In this document: in pieces, positions 16,701 to 26,091 of the stretch | Layout: the number at the start of each line of letters is the position of its first letter | Position numbering within the stretch: position 1 is the stretch's first letter | NCBI GenBank assembly: GCA_018401465.1 | Contig: JAGYKE010000002.1 | Coordinates: 248,001 to 312,000, forward strand | Direction of reading: 5' to 3' | DNA from: Aestuariivita sp. | Lineage (GTDB): Bacteria > Pseudomonadota > Alphaproteobacteria > Rhodobacterales > Rhodobacteraceae | Length of the DNA stretch: 64,000 nucleotides | Position numbers and translations under genes: made by a program | The notes under the pieces: generated by a model | What the model saw: only the letters and a program-made list of their open reading frames with translations | Told to the model about the DNA's origin: nothing | The model's database searches: none

Positions 16701-18266
16701 TCAGGCGCCCAGCCCTTTCGCGGCGAGAAAGCCTGACCCACCGCCCAGACCCGGGCCGGGATGGGTCGAGGCCCCGATATGCCGCAGCCCCCGCACCAGA
16801 CCCGTGCCGTTGGTGGAATGCGGATAGGGGCGGAACAGGAAGAACTGGTCGATGGTGCAGCTGCCGCCATAAGGATCGCCGCCCACGAGGTTCACGTTCA
16901 TAGTCTGAAGATCCGCCGGGGAATAGGCGCGGCGCGCCAGCTTGATGGCGTCGAAATCCTTGATGTGGCGGGCAAGGATCGCTTCGATCCGGTCTGCGAA
17001 AGCCTCGCGCGTGGCCTCTGCCCAGGTGCCGTCGGTCGCGATCTCACCCGCCGCGTCGCCCTTCACCGCGCGCGGGGCGTCGGGGATCTGCAGCCAGAGA
17101 ATGGCCTTGCCCTCGGGGCAGCGCGATGGGTCCAGCCGATGGGGCTGGCCCACGCAGATGGTGGGGGTGGCGGGCAGAAGGCCCCGCTCTGCCTCGTTCG
17201 AGGACTTCGAGACGCTGTCGATCCCGTCCGCCAGATGGATCAGCGCCACGTCATCGAGCCCCGGCGACAGCCATTCGGGATGCCGGTCCAGCGCGTAATG
17301 CAGCTGGAAATTGCCCCGCCCGTGGCGGAACGTGCGCGCGGCCGCCGTGTCCTCGGGCAGGTTCACGTCGCGCAGGAGCCGCTCCTGCAGCTGCCCCGGC
17401 GCGACCGAGGCAAGAACGGACCGGCAGGCGATCTCTTCCCCGCCCACCAGCGCCACGCCGCGCACATGGCCGTCCGTCACGAGGATGCGGTCCACATCGG
17501 CATTGCAGCGGATCTCGCCACCATTCTCTCGGAACAGCGCGCGGAAAGCGGCAACGCCCGCCCCGGAGCCGCCCTTGACCACCGGCGCCCCCGCCGCCTC
17601 CATGGCGAAGGCGATCACCTTGCCCATCTGGCCAGAATAGGTGGCCTCGGGCGTCAGCCCGCAATGCAGCACCCAAGGCGCATAAAGCGCCTGAATGTCG
17701 GGCGAGGCATATGTCGTCTCAAGCCACCCGCGCGCAGGCATCAGCGCGCGCCCGAACCAGGCCGCCAGCCCCCGCAGGCCGCGCCGCCGCACCTGTCCCC
17801 AGAAAAGCTTCGCCATGGGCCAGGACCACAGCGCCCCGCCCAGCAGGGCGAACAGGAAGGGCGCATCCGCCTCAACGCCGCCCACGTCACGCGCATGGGC
17901 ATCGCCATCCCCGGCCTCCAGCGCGTTGAAGGCCGCGACGTTCTTCGCCCGATCCGTCGTCAGCACAAGCGACCGCCCGCAGGGCCGCAGCACGGCGGTC
18001 GGGTGAGGGGTATGTGCATAGTCGAACCCGTGACGGGCCAGATGGGGGCCCAGTGCGGCCCCCGCCGGAGAGGTCATGAACAAGACCCATGTCGCCGCCA
18101 TCACGTCATGCCGGAACCCCGGAAGGGTGATCTCGTCGGTCCTGAGACAGCCGCCCGGCTGGGCCGCGCGCTCCAACAGAAGCACGCGGTCGCCTTTGAG
18201 CGCCAGCATCGCCCCTGCGACCAGCGCGTTGATCCCGGATCCGATGATGACGTGATCCGGCTCCAT
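16701..18266 (-). CDS. Phytoene-desaturase-like FAD-dependent oxidoreductase, 521 aa
   Basis: Flavoprotein of the CrtI/phytoene dehydrogenase-like family (COG1233). The N-terminal dinucleotide-binding fold is clear: IIGSGINALVAG at 7-18, then LLERAAQPGG at 30-39. A C-terminal FAD motif lies in the GLRHIGASTHPGPGLGGG stretch. The gene starts 3 bp after the cyclase-family gene, so both are transcribed together leftwards, and a related oxidoreductase (19190-20758) is encoded divergently. No carotenoid genes (crtB, crtE) are nearby, so a role in oxidising a small catabolite is likelier than carotenogenesis. The substrate is unknown. Confidence 0.88.
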   Translation of the reverse strand: MEPDHVIIGSGINALVAGAMLALKGDRVLLLERAAQPGGCLRTDEITLPGFRHDVMAATWVLFMTSPAGAALGPHLARHGFDYAHTPHPTAVLRPCGRSLVLTTDRAKNVAAFNALEAGDGDAHARDVGGVEADAPFLFALLGGALWSWPMAKLFWGQVRRRGLRGLAAWFGRALMPARGWLETTYASPDIQALYAPWVLHCGLTPEATYSGQMGKVIAFAMEAAGAPVVKGGSGAGVAAFRALFRENGGEIRCNADVDRILVTDGHVRGVALVGGEEIACRSVLASVAPGQLQERLLRDVNLPEDTAAARTFRHGRGNFQLHYALDRHPEWLSPGLDDVALIHLADGIDSVSKSSNEAERGLLPATPTICVGQPHRLDPSRCPEGKAILWLQIPDAPRAVKGDAAGEIATDGTWAEATREAFADRIEAILARHIKDFDAIKLARRAYSPADLQTMNVNLVGGDPYGGSCTIDQFFLFRPYPHSTNGTGLVRGLRHIGASTHPGPGLGGGSGFLAAKGLGA

Positions 18267-18269
18267 GCC

Positions 18270-19061
18270 TTACGCGCGCGGAACCAGCGCCAGCGCCCGG
18301 ATGGGCGACCCCGTCCCCTGCTTGATCTTGAGAGGGGCCGCGATCAGGATCGCCCCCTTGGCAGGCAGCTTGTCGAGGTTGGCCAGCGACGCCAGACCGA
18401 AGCAGTTGTTCTTGTGCAGCAGATTGTGCGCCGGGAACGGCGGGGTCATTCCGCCCGCCTGTCCGGCATCCGTGCCGATGCACTGGCTGCCCCAGCCGAC
18501 GATGCCCTTGTCCAGCAGATACTGGATCACCTCGGCCGTCGGCCCGGGCGTGTGCGGGCCGGTTTCGTCCGCGTTCAGGAACAGCCCTTCGTCATGGGCG
18601 CGCTGGTCCCAATCCGACCGCAGCACGACCCATTCTCCCTTGCCGATCGCGCCATGCTTGGCCTCCCACGCCTTGACGTGGTCGATGGTCAGCAAGAAAT
18701 CCGGGTTCGCCGTGCATTCCGCGCTGAAATCCAGCACGTTCACCGGGGCGACCAGCCGCTGAACATCCAGCGTGTCGGTATAGCCGTCGGCATAATCCTT
18801 GCCGGTGATCCAATGGTGCGGCGCGTCGAAATGGGTGCCGCTGTGCTCGCCCAGTTCGAGCCAGTTCCATGCCCAGAAAGGACCGTCGGCGTCGTATTCG
18901 CTGATGCGGTGGATCTTGATCGGCGGGGTGTCCTTGGCGAAGTCCGGCGGCAGCTTCAGAAGCGGTGTCTCCGGGCCCAGAACGCCCGAGCAATCCACCA
19001 CCTCGATCCCGCCCGCCGCAAGCATCTGCGCCAAGGATGAAAGCACGTTTGCAGAGGTCAT
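18270..19061 (-). CDS. Cyclase-family metal-dependent hydrolase (KynB-like), 263 aa
   Basis: Member of the cyclase family (PF04199), which includes kynurenine formamidase KynB and other Zn- or Mn-dependent amide hydrolases. The metal motif HSGTHFDAPHHW is present at about residues 72-83. The ATG at 19061 is chosen because AGGGAG lies 6 nt upstream; the next ATG upstream (19067) touches this Shine-Dalgarno and is implausible. It lies between two FAD oxidoreductases and is co-transcribed with the one at 16701-18266. Kynurenine formamidase is possible, but no kynureninase or tryptophan dioxygenase gene is nearby, so another formamide or cyclic amide is equally likely. Confidence 0.88.
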   Translation of the reverse strand: MTSANVLSSLAQMLAAGGIEVVDCSGVLGPETPLLKLPPDFAKDTPPIKIHRISEYDADGPFWAWNWLELGEHSGTHFDAPHHWITGKDYADGYTDTLDVQRLVAPVNVLDFSAECTANPDFLLTIDHVKAWEAKHGAIGKGEWVVLRSDWDQRAHDEGLFLNADETGPHTPGPTAEVIQYLLDKGIVGWGSQCIGTDAGQAGGMTPPFPAHNLLHKNNCFGLASLANLDKLPAKGAILIAAPLKIKQGTGSPIRALALVPRA

Positions 19062-19189
19062 TGTCATCTCCCTGTTGGCCGGACTGCCCGGCGATCGTCC
19101 GAGCCGGTTCTGTCCCGGCATTCCGGAATCACGCTAGACAGATTTAAATGCATTTGCAAATATCTCTACGTCAATCGGGGCGGGGGGCC
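19062..19189. promoter_or_regulatory. Divergent promoter region with AT-rich palindrome
   Basis: This 128-bp region between divergent genes contains an AT-rich island at 19141-19165 that stands out from its GC-rich surroundings. Its centre is the perfect palindrome ATTTGCAAAT (19152-19161), next to TTTAAA and ATGCAT. It is a candidate operator for the divergent pair; the regulator is not identified. Confidence 0.5.
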
Positions 19190-20758
19190 ATGGCGGACAC
19201 GTTCGATGCAGTCCTGATCGGTGCGGGCCACAACACGCTGGCCGCCGCTCTGCATCTGGCAGCCAAGGACTGGCGCGTCGGGCTGTTCGAACAGGCCGGG
19301 GTGGCGGGCGGGGCGGTCAAGACGGGGGAATACACTCTGCCCGGCTTCCGGCATGACTGGGCCGCGATGAACCTGTCCCTCTTCGCCGGAAGCGCGTTCT
19401 TCAAGGCCCATGGGGCCGAACTTGCCCGGCATGGCTGCGAATTCGTCCCCGTTGACCGGCCGTTCGCGTCGGCCTTCCCCGATGGCAAATGGGCGGGCGT
19501 CTCCACCCATCCGGGCGAGACGCTCGCCGCCTTCCGCGCCCTGTCGCCCCGCGACGCGCAGAGCTGGGAAACCCTTGTCGCGCAGTTCCCGCAAGAGGCG
19601 CCGCATCTCTTCGGTCTGCTCGGCTCGGAGATGAAACTCCGCTCGCTCGCTTCTTTCCTGTTCAGGACATGGCGCGCCAAGGGGGCGGGCGGTTCGCTTG
19701 ATTTCGCGCGCTTCCTCGTGTCGTCGCCACGCGCCTGGCTGGAGCAGACGTTCGAGCATCCCCATATCCGCGCCCTTCTGGGCGCTTGGGGGATGCACCT
19801 CGATTTCGCACCTGATATCGCGGGCGGCGCGATGTTTCCCTATCTCGAAGGCATGGCGGGACAGGCCTTCGGCATGGTTCTGGGAAAGGGCGGGGCCGGC
19901 GTGATCGTGAAGGCGATGGTCGCCGCTATCACCGCGCGCGGCGGCGTCGTGGAAACCGGTGCGTCCGTCACGCGCATCCTGCGCGACGGAAGCCGCGCCA
20001 CGGGCATCGAACTGGCCGACGGGCGCCGCGTCACCGCCACCCGCGCCGTGATCGCGGGCGTGGCGCCGCGTGCGCTGACCCGCCTGACCGGCGACACGAC
20101 GCCCGCTTTCGACCGCAGCATGGAAACCTTCCGCCACGCACCGGGCACGATGATGATCCATCTCGCCATGGACGGCCTGCCCGACTGGCGCGCGGGCGCC
20201 CAGCTGCAACGCTATGCCTATGTTCATCTCGGGGCGAGCCTCGACCAGATGGCGCGCACCTATGCGCAGGCGCAAGCGGGCCTGCTGCCGGACGAACCCA
20301 TTCTGGTTGTCGGCCAGCCAACCGTCTTCGACCCCGCCCGCGCGCCCGCAGGAAAGCATGTCCTGTGGGTGCAGGTGCGGATGGCCCCCGGCACCATTGC
20401 CGGCGATGCAAAGGGCGAGATCGCGGCCACCGACTGGACTGCTGCCGCCGACCCCTTCGCCGACCGCGCGCTTGCGATCCTCGAAGCGCACGCCCCCGGC
20501 ACGGGCGCCAAGATCCTTGCCCGCCGGATCGTCACACCGGCCGGGCTCGAGGCCGAGAACCCCAACCTGATCGGCGGTGATCAGGTCTGCGGGAGCCATC
20601 ACCTGTCGCAGCACTTCCTCTTCCGCCCCGCACGGGGCCATGCGGACGGATCGACGCCGCTGGCGGGCCTGCACTTGACCGGGGCTGCCGTCTGGCCCGG
20701 GGCTGGCACAGGAGCCGGGCCGGGCTATCTGCTTGCGCAGAAGCTTGCCGGGACCTGA
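19190..20758 (+). CDS. Phytoene-desaturase-like FAD-dependent oxidoreductase, 522 aa
   Basis: Second CrtI-like flavoprotein, similar in layout and length to the one at 16701-18266. The nucleotide-binding motif is LIGAGHNTLAAA at about 9-20, with LFEQAGVAGG following, and the C-terminal region has GLHLTGAAVWPGAGTG. The ATG at 19190 is chosen over an upstream in-frame ATG at 19148 because a GGGG Shine-Dalgarno lies just before it and the motif then sits at the normal distance from the N-terminus. It is followed after 38 bp by the dipeptide-type binding-protein gene and probably belongs to that operon. The function is likely oxidation of an imported compound or its product. Confidence 0.88.
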   Translation: MADTFDAVLIGAGHNTLAAALHLAAKDWRVGLFEQAGVAGGAVKTGEYTLPGFRHDWAAMNLSLFAGSAFFKAHGAELARHGCEFVPVDRPFASAFPDGKWAGVSTHPGETLAAFRALSPRDAQSWETLVAQFPQEAPHLFGLLGSEMKLRSLASFLFRTWRAKGAGGSLDFARFLVSSPRAWLEQTFEHPHIRALLGAWGMHLDFAPDIAGGAMFPYLEGMAGQAFGMVLGKGGAGVIVKAMVAAITARGGVVETGASVTRILRDGSRATGIELADGRRVTATRAVIAGVAPRALTRLTGDTTPAFDRSMETFRHAPGTMMIHLAMDGLPDWRAGAQLQRYAYVHLGASLDQMARTYAQAQAGLLPDEPILVVGQPTVFDPARAPAGKHVLWVQVRMAPGTIAGDAKGEIAATDWTAAADPFADRALAILEAHAPGTGAKILARRIVTPAGLEAENPNLIGGDQVCGSHHLSQHFLFRPARGHADGSTPLAGLHLTGAAVWPGAGTGAGPGYLLAQKLAGT

Positions 20759-20796
20759 GCAAGACCAAGAATGAACCACCAACAGGGAAAACGACC

Positions 20797-22320
20797 ATGA
20801 ACCTAAATCGCCGCAGCCTTCTGAAGATTTCGGCCGCCACTATGGCCGCCAGCTCGATCGGCCTGCCGTCTTTCGCCCAGTCGATCGACGAGCTTGTGAT
20901 CGCCTACAACGTCAACCTGCCGTCGTGGGATCCGACTGTCGGGCCCAGCGCGGTGAACCCGACGATCCAGGGCATCTACCAGTCGGTGTTCGACCAGTAC
21001 ATCCTGCAGCAACCCGACCTGTCGCCCGCCCCGGGCCTTCTGACGGAATGGGGATGGAACGAGGACCGCACGCAGGTCTGGATGACCGTGCGCGAGGGCG
21101 TTACCTGGCATGACGGATCGCCCTTCACCGCGGAAGACGTGGCGTGGAGCCTGGCGCGCGTGGCGAACCCCGAGACGGGCAGCCCGATCCAGTTCGTCTG
21201 GGGCACGCTGGCCAACCACCGCGTCGAAGGAAACCGCGTCATCGCTGACGTGGCCCAGTTCGACCCGACGATCTTCAAGTGGATGTATTTCCTTACCGGC
21301 TACGTACTGCCCAAGGCCTATTACGAAAAGGTCGGCCCGGAAGGCTTCGAGGCCGCGCCCATCGGCACCGGCCCCTACATGGTGGACAGGTTCGAACGGA
21401 ACGCCTTCGTCCGGCTGAAGGCCAATGCGAATTACTGGGGCGGAAAACCCGATTTCGAAACCGTGACGATCAAGTTCGTCACCGATGCCACCGCCCGCGT
21501 GGCAGAGGTGGAATCGGGCAACAGCCATGTCACCCTTGAAATGCCTTATGAAGAGTACGACCGCCTGAAGAGCGGCGCGCTCGCGGGTGTGTCCGCGCCG
21601 ATCTCGGACATCGGGATGATCTTCCTCAACGACATCGAGGTGATGAACGACCCCAACGTCCGCAAGGCCGCGGCCCATGCCATCGACAAGCAAGCCATCA
21701 TCGACCGCCTGCTGTCGGGCTATGGCGTGAAGATCGATACGCTGCAGACGCCGGAATACGACGCCTATGACCCCAGCGTCACCGTTCCCTATGACGAAGC
21801 GAAGGCGATCGAACTGCTGGCGGCCTCGGGCTACAGCCGCGACAATCCGGTTCGGTTCAAGATCCAGACGACGCGCGGCTTCAAGCCCAAGGATTTCGAG
21901 ATGATCCAGGCCATCGTGGGGCTGTGGCGCCGCGTGGGCATCGAGGCCGAGATCGAGGTCTACGAGATCGCCAAGCATTTCGAGTTGCGCGGCGCCGACC
22001 AACTGGCCCCCGCCGCCTTCTACAACTGGGGCAATTCGGTGGGCGACCCGACCACCTCGACCGGCTTTGCCATGTTCGGCCCGTCGCCCCATTCGGTCTG
22101 GGACGGCGCGGATCTGATCGGGATGATCGGACCCCTCTGGGGCGAACAGGACGAGGCCAAGCGCATCGAAGGCTGGAAGGCCGTCGACCGCTATATTGCC
22201 GAGAACGCGCTGGTGATCCCGCTGCTGCAATATGTCCAGCCGATCCTGCACGCTCCGGGCGTGGTTGTGACGCCGCATGCCTCGGGCGCGCTGCTGCCGC
22301 ACCTGATGAAGCGGGCCTGA
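20797..22320 (+). CDS. Peptide/opine-type ABC transporter substrate-binding protein (DppA/OppA family), 507 aa
   Basis: Periplasmic family 5 solute-binding protein. The N-terminus has a twin-arginine signal (NRRSLLK at residues 4-10) and an SFA cleavage site at about residue 27, suggesting export through Tat. Family features include VREGVTWHDGSPFTAEDV around residue 99 and GTGPY near 190. It starts the importer block 20797-26012 and is followed by a strong stem-loop before the permease gene, a common arrangement for keeping binding-protein mRNA in excess. The ligand is unknown; dipeptides, opines, glutathione and other amides are all transported by this family. Confidence 0.92.
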   Translation: MNLNRRSLLKISAATMAASSIGLPSFAQSIDELVIAYNVNLPSWDPTVGPSAVNPTIQGIYQSVFDQYILQQPDLSPAPGLLTEWGWNEDRTQVWMTVREGVTWHDGSPFTAEDVAWSLARVANPETGSPIQFVWGTLANHRVEGNRVIADVAQFDPTIFKWMYFLTGYVLPKAYYEKVGPEGFEAAPIGTGPYMVDRFERNAFVRLKANANYWGGKPDFETVTIKFVTDATARVAEVESGNSHVTLEMPYEEYDRLKSGALAGVSAPISDIGMIFLNDIEVMNDPNVRKAAAHAIDKQAIIDRLLSGYGVKIDTLQTPEYDAYDPSVTVPYDEAKAIELLAASGYSRDNPVRFKIQTTRGFKPKDFEMIQAIVGLWRRVGIEAEIEVYEIAKHFELRGADQLAPAAFYNWGNSVGDPTTSTGFAMFGPSPHSVWDGADLIGMIGPLWGEQDEAKRIEGWKAVDRYIAENALVIPLLQYVQPILHAPGVVVTPHASGALLPHLMKRA

Positions 22321-22330
22321 TCCCGGCACA

Positions 22331-22354
22331 GGCAGGGGGCATCCGCCCCCTGCC
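22331..22354 (+). other. Intercistronic stem-loop after the dppA-like gene
   Basis: GGCAGGGGGC (22331-22340) and GCCCCCTGCC (22345-22354) form a perfect 10-bp stem with a 4-nt ATCC loop, 10 bp after the stop codon. No T tract follows. It probably stabilises the upstream mRNA segment and lowers expression of the permease genes. Confidence 0.7.
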
Positions 22355-22476
22355 CCTCCATGCGCCGCTCCAAAAGGAGGGCGGCGGGCAGAGATGTCCT
22401 CCGGGTGTCTTGGCCAGAAGGAAGACCGCGCCCCCGCATGAGCGGCAGGCAGCGGACAGAGGCAACGGACAACGCA

Positions 22477-23481
22477 GTGATCAAAGTTCTGGCAACGCGT
22501 CTGTTGACCACTCTTGTCACCTTGGCAGGGGTGGCGGTGATCGTCTTCTTCGTCATCCGCGTGGTGCCCGGCAATCCCATCGCCATGATGCTGCCGCCCG
22601 GCGCGACGGAAGAGGACATAGCCCGTCTCTCGGCGCTTTACGGACTGGACAAGCCGCTTGTCACGCAGTTCGGCATCTGGATCACGGGCGTCCTGCAAGG
22701 CGATTTCGGCACCTCGATCACCACGCGGCAGCCCGTTCTCGACCTTGTCCTGGGCCGTCTGCCGGCGACCCTTGAACTGGCGATCATGGCGCTTGTCATC
22801 GCGGTGGCGCTGGGCGGAACGGCAGCGCTGATCGGCACCCGGTTCCGCGGCGGGAAACGCGAAGGAGCGATAGATATCGCCAATGGCGTGGCCCTGTCAG
22901 TGCCCGATTTCCTCTGGGGTCTGGTGCTGATCTTGCTGTTCGGCGTGCTCTGGCCGGTCTTTCACATTTCGGGGCGGGTCACGCCCTCGCTCGATCTGCC
23001 CTTCACCACGGATTTCTACCTGATCGAAAGCCTGATCCGCCTGCGCCTCGACCTGACCGCAGATCTTGTCGCCCACATGTTCATGCCGGCGCTGGCGCTG
23101 GCCATCCCGCTGGCCGCGATCATCGGCCAGTTGCTGAAGCAAAGCCTCAAAGAGACGATGAACCTCGACTACGTCACCCTTGCCCGGACCAAGGGCTATG
23201 GCGAGACGCAGGTGATCCTGCGCGAGGCGCTGCGCAACGCGGCCCTGCCCACGATCACGCTGGTCGGGGTGCAGTTCAGCTTTCTCATCGGCGGCACCGT
23301 CATCATCGAGCGGCTCTTTTCGTATGAAGGGCTCGGCAACATGGCGATCGACGCCGTCATCAACCGCGACCTGCCGCTCATTCAGGGGATCGTGCTGCTG
23401 TTCGCGCTGATCTTCACGATGTTGAACCTGATCGTGGACCTTCTCTACGCCGTCCTGAACCCGAGGTTGCGCCATGGCTGA
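22477..23481 (+). CDS. Dipeptide/oligopeptide-type ABC transporter permease (DppB-like), 334 aa
   Basis: Inner-membrane permease of the DppB/OppB family. The N-terminal segment VIVFFVIRVVPGNP is the family hallmark; about six membrane segments follow, with the EAA loop (YVTLARTKGYGETQVILREALRN region) near residues 230-255. GTG at 22477 is preferred because it puts the first helix at the usual distance; ATG at 22438 would add 13 residues and cannot be excluded. The 3' end overlaps the dppC-like gene by 8 bp. Confidence 0.9.
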   Translation: MIKVLATRLLTTLVTLAGVAVIVFFVIRVVPGNPIAMMLPPGATEEDIARLSALYGLDKPLVTQFGIWITGVLQGDFGTSITTRQPVLDLVLGRLPATLELAIMALVIAVALGGTAALIGTRFRGGKREGAIDIANGVALSVPDFLWGLVLILLFGVLWPVFHISGRVTPSLDLPFTTDFYLIESLIRLRLDLTADLVAHMFMPALALAIPLAAIIGQLLKQSLKETMNLDYVTLARTKGYGETQVILREALRNAALPTITLVGVQFSFLIGGTVIIERLFSYEGLGNMAIDAVINRDLPLIQGIVLLFALIFTMLNLIVDLLYAVLNPRLRHG

Positions 23482-24340
23482 CGCAAAGGGCATGGACGGC
23501 CGTTCAATGATCCGCCGCCGCGCGGGGCCGCGGCTGTGGCTGTCGGCGGGCTGGCTGTCCATCCTGTGTCTGGCCGCGCTGTTCGCGCCGTGGGTCGCCC
23601 CGCATGACCCGCTGGCGCAGGACCTGTTCCTCGGTCGCATGCCCCCCTTCTGGATGGCCGGGGCCGAACCGGGCTATTGGCTGGGCACCGACAGTCTGGG
23701 GCGGGACGTCCTGTCGCGCCTCATCCACGGCGCCCGTGTCGCTCTGGCCGTGGCGCTGATCGCGGGCACGATCACCTGCCTCGTCGGGGCCACGCTGGGC
23801 CTTCTCGCAGGCTTCCTGCGCGGCTGGGTCGACATCGTGATCTCGCGCCTCATCGACATCTGGATGGCGTTTCCGCCCGTCCTCTTCTCGATCCTCCTGA
23901 TCGCCGTCCTCGGGCCCGGCCTTGTCTCCATCATCATTGCCATCGTGGTGATCGACTGGACGCGGTTCGCCCGCGTCGTGCGGGCCGAGGCGATGGCGCA
24001 AGGCGCGATGGATTACGTGTCCTCGGCGCAGGTGGCCGGGCGTCCCCGTATCGGGATCATGCTGCGCGAGATCCTGCCCAATCTCCTGCCGACCATCGGT
24101 GTCCTGCTCACGCTCGAGATGGGCATCGCCGTGATCGTCGAGGCGATCCTGAGCTTCGTGAACCTGTCGATCTCCACCGATGATCCGACATGGGGCAGCA
24201 TGATCGCCGAGGGCCGCACCGCCATCCATCAGGCATGGTGGGTGCTGGTTTTCCCGCTGATCACGCTTTTCCTGACCGTCCTGTCCTTCAGCCAGTTGGG
24301 CGAGGGGTTGAAGGACCGCTTCGATCCGGTGCTGCGATGA
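23474..24340 (+). CDS. Dipeptide/oligopeptide-type ABC transporter permease (DppC-like), 288 aa
   Basis: Partner permease of the DppC/OppC family. After a first membrane segment (residues 20-43) comes the conserved YWLGTDSLGRDVLSRLIHG stretch, which begins the core of this family. The EAA region is around residues 175-195 (MDYVSSAQVAGRPRI). It overlaps both neighbours, by 8 bp upstream and 4 bp (ATGA) downstream. Confidence 0.93.
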   Translation: MADAKGMDGRSMIRRRAGPRLWLSAGWLSILCLAALFAPWVAPHDPLAQDLFLGRMPPFWMAGAEPGYWLGTDSLGRDVLSRLIHGARVALAVALIAGTITCLVGATLGLLAGFLRGWVDIVISRLIDIWMAFPPVLFSILLIAVLGPGLVSIIIAIVVIDWTRFARVVRAEAMAQGAMDYVSSAQVAGRPRIGIMLREILPNLLPTIGVLLTLEMGIAVIVEAILSFVNLSISTDDPTWGSMIAEGRTAIHQAWWVLVFPLITLFLTVLSFSQLGEGLKDRFDPVLR

Positions 24341-25215
24341 GCTACCTGTCGATCCGCAACCTGTCTGTCCGGCTGAAGGGGGGCCCGCCCCTGTTGCGAC
24401 GCGTGTCGCTTGACGTCGGGCCGGGCGAGGTACGGGGCCTCGTGGGCGAATCCGGCGCGGGCAAGTCGATGATCGGCAAGGCCGTGCTGGGCATCCTGCC
24501 CCCTTCGGTCGAGGTGACGGGTGGGGAGATCCTTCTTGGCGGGACCGACCTGTTGGGCCTCCCGCCCAAGGACCGCCGCCGCCGCATCGGGGCGACCTGC
24601 GCGCTGATCCCGCAGGACCCGCTGACGGCGCTGAACCCGTCGCATCGTATCGAGCCTCAGATCACCGACCGTCTGGTGAACATCCTCGGCTGGACCCGGG
24701 CGGCGGCGCGGGCACGCGCCCGCGATCTGCTGGAAGAAGTGCATCTGCCCGATCCCGAACGGGTGCTGCGCGCCTACCCGCATGAATTGTCGGGCGGCAT
24801 GCGCCAGCGCATCCTGATCGCCAGCGCCTTCGCCGCCGAACCGAAGCTGATCGTGGCGGATGAACCGACCACCGCGCTTGATGTGACGGTGCAGAAGCAG
24901 ATCCTGAAACTGATCCGCGAGATGCAGGCGCGTCACGGGACGGCGCTTGTGTTCGTGACGCATGATCTTGGCGTGGTGTCCAAGGTCTGCCAGCACCTGT
25001 CGGTTCTTTATGCGGGGATGGTGGTCGAGGATGCGAGGGTCGCCGATTTCTTCGCCGCGCCGCGCCACGCCTATTCCGCCGCCCTGCTGGCCGCGACACC
25101 GAAATACACCGACCCGGATGCCGGCCTGAACCCGGTGCCGGATGCGGTGATCGATGCCGTCCGCGCCGAAGTCGCGGCCTTCGATGCGGCCAAGGCCCGA
25201 CGGGGCGCGGCATGA
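24337..25215 (+). CDS. Peptide-type ABC transporter ATP-binding protein (DppD-like), 292 aa
   Basis: First of the two ATPases of the importer. Walker A GESGAGKS is at 37-44, the signature LSGGMRQR near residue 150, Walker B LIVADEPT near 170 and the H-loop VTHDLGVV near 207. The C-terminal oligopeptide-type extension ([12 protein letters not shown]) is present, though the usual cysteine-rich Fe-S motif of some DppD proteins is not seen. The ATG at 24337 lies in the ATGA overlap with dppC; longer readings from upstream ATGs run inside dppC and are artefacts. Confidence 0.93.
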   Translation: MSYLSIRNLSVRLKGGPPLLRRVSLDVGPGEVRGLVGESGAGKSMIGKAVLGILPPSVEVTGGEILLGGTDLLGLPPKDRRRRIGATCALIPQDPLTALNPSHRIEPQITDRLVNILGWTRAAARARARDLLEEVHLPDPERVLRAYPHELSGGMRQRILIASAFAAEPKLIVADEPTTALDVTVQKQILKLIREMQARHGTALVFVTHDLGVVSKVCQHLSVLYAGMVVEDARVADFFAAPRHAYSAALLAATPKYTDPDAGLNPVPDAVIDAVRAEVAAFDAAKARRGAA

Positions 25216-26012
25216 GCGACCTTTACCGCATCGAAAACCTGCGCCTCGCCTTGGCCGACATGACGGCCAAGCCGCTCTTCGGCCCTGCCCCGCGGATCGA
25301 GATCCTGAAGGGCCTGTCCTTCGGCATTGCCAAGGGGGCGGTCGTGGGGATCGTCGGTGGATCGGGGTCGGGCAAGTCGACGCTGGGGCGTGCGCTGGTG
25401 CGGCTTCTTGAACCGTCGGGCGGGTCGATCCACTTCGACGGCACCGACATCACCCACCTTCCCGAAGCCGTGCTGCGCCCGCTGCGCCGCCGGTTCCAGA
25501 TGATCTTCCAGGACCCGATGTCGTCGCTCAACCCGCGCCACCGGGTGGGCACGCTCATCGCCGAACCCCTGCGCCTGCACCGTCTGGACGCGATCCCCGA
25601 CCGGGTGGCCCGCGCGCTCGATCATGTCGGCCTGCCGCAGAACTTCGCGACCCGCTTTCCGCACGAACTCTCGGGCGGCCAGCGCCAGCGCGTCGGCATC
25701 GCCCGCGCCATCGCGCTCGAACCCGACTTCATCCTTGCCGATGAGATCGTCTCCGGCCTCGACGTGTCGTCGCAGGCGCAGGTTCTGAACCTTCTGGAAC
25801 GTCTGGTGAGCGATCTGGGCCTGACCCTGGCCTTCATCAGCCATGACCTGTCCGTCATCCGCCGCCTCTGCCAGCGCACGCTCGTCCTGCATCAAGGCCG
25901 GATCGTCGAGGATCGTCCGACCGCCGAGCTGTTCGCGGCCCCGGCTTCGGCCTATACACGCGACCTGCTGGAGGCGATCCCTCTTCCCGACCCGTCTCAG
26001 CCATGGCTCTGA
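25212..26012 (+). CDS. Peptide-type ABC transporter ATP-binding protein (DppF-like), 266 aa
   Basis: Second ATPase of the importer, forming a heterodimer with the DppD-like subunit. Walker A GGSGSGKST is at 49-57, the Q-loop region reads FQDPMSSLNPRH near 98, the signature is LSGGQRQRVGIARA near 154, and Walker B is FILADEI near 175. The Walker B tail has the sequence DEIVSGLD instead of the common DEPTSALD, a mild variation. ATGA overlap with the previous gene. It is the last plus-strand gene before the convergent marR gene. Confidence 0.93.
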   Translation: MSDLYRIENLRLALADMTAKPLFGPAPRIEILKGLSFGIAKGAVVGIVGGSGSGKSTLGRALVRLLEPSGGSIHFDGTDITHLPEAVLRPLRRRFQMIFQDPMSSLNPRHRVGTLIAEPLRLHRLDAIPDRVARALDHVGLPQNFATRFPHELSGGQRQRVGIARAIALEPDFILADEIVSGLDVSSQAQVLNLLERLVSDLGLTLAFISHDLSVIRRLCQRTLVLHQGRIVEDRPTAELFAAPASAYTRDLLEAIPLPDPSQPWL

Positions 26013-26031
26013 GGCGCGACGCTAGCGGAAC

Positions 26032-26075
26032 CGCCGGACACGGTTGAACAGTCCCTGATCATGCGCTGTCCGGCG
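26032..26075. terminator. Long-spaced inverted repeat between convergent genes
   Basis: CGCCGGACA (26032-26040) and TGTCCGGCG (26067-26075) are perfect complements separated by 26 nt, between the stop codons of the dppF-like gene and the convergent marR gene. It could act as a bidirectional transcription end, but lacks T tracts. Confidence 0.35.
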
Positions 26076-26091
26076 TGCCGCGCCACGCGCG

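Noticed and set aside
16701-20758. Carotenoid biosynthesis genes
   Set aside because: The two CrtI-like proteins lack neighbouring phytoene synthase or GGPP synthase genes and surround a hydrolase and an importer instead.
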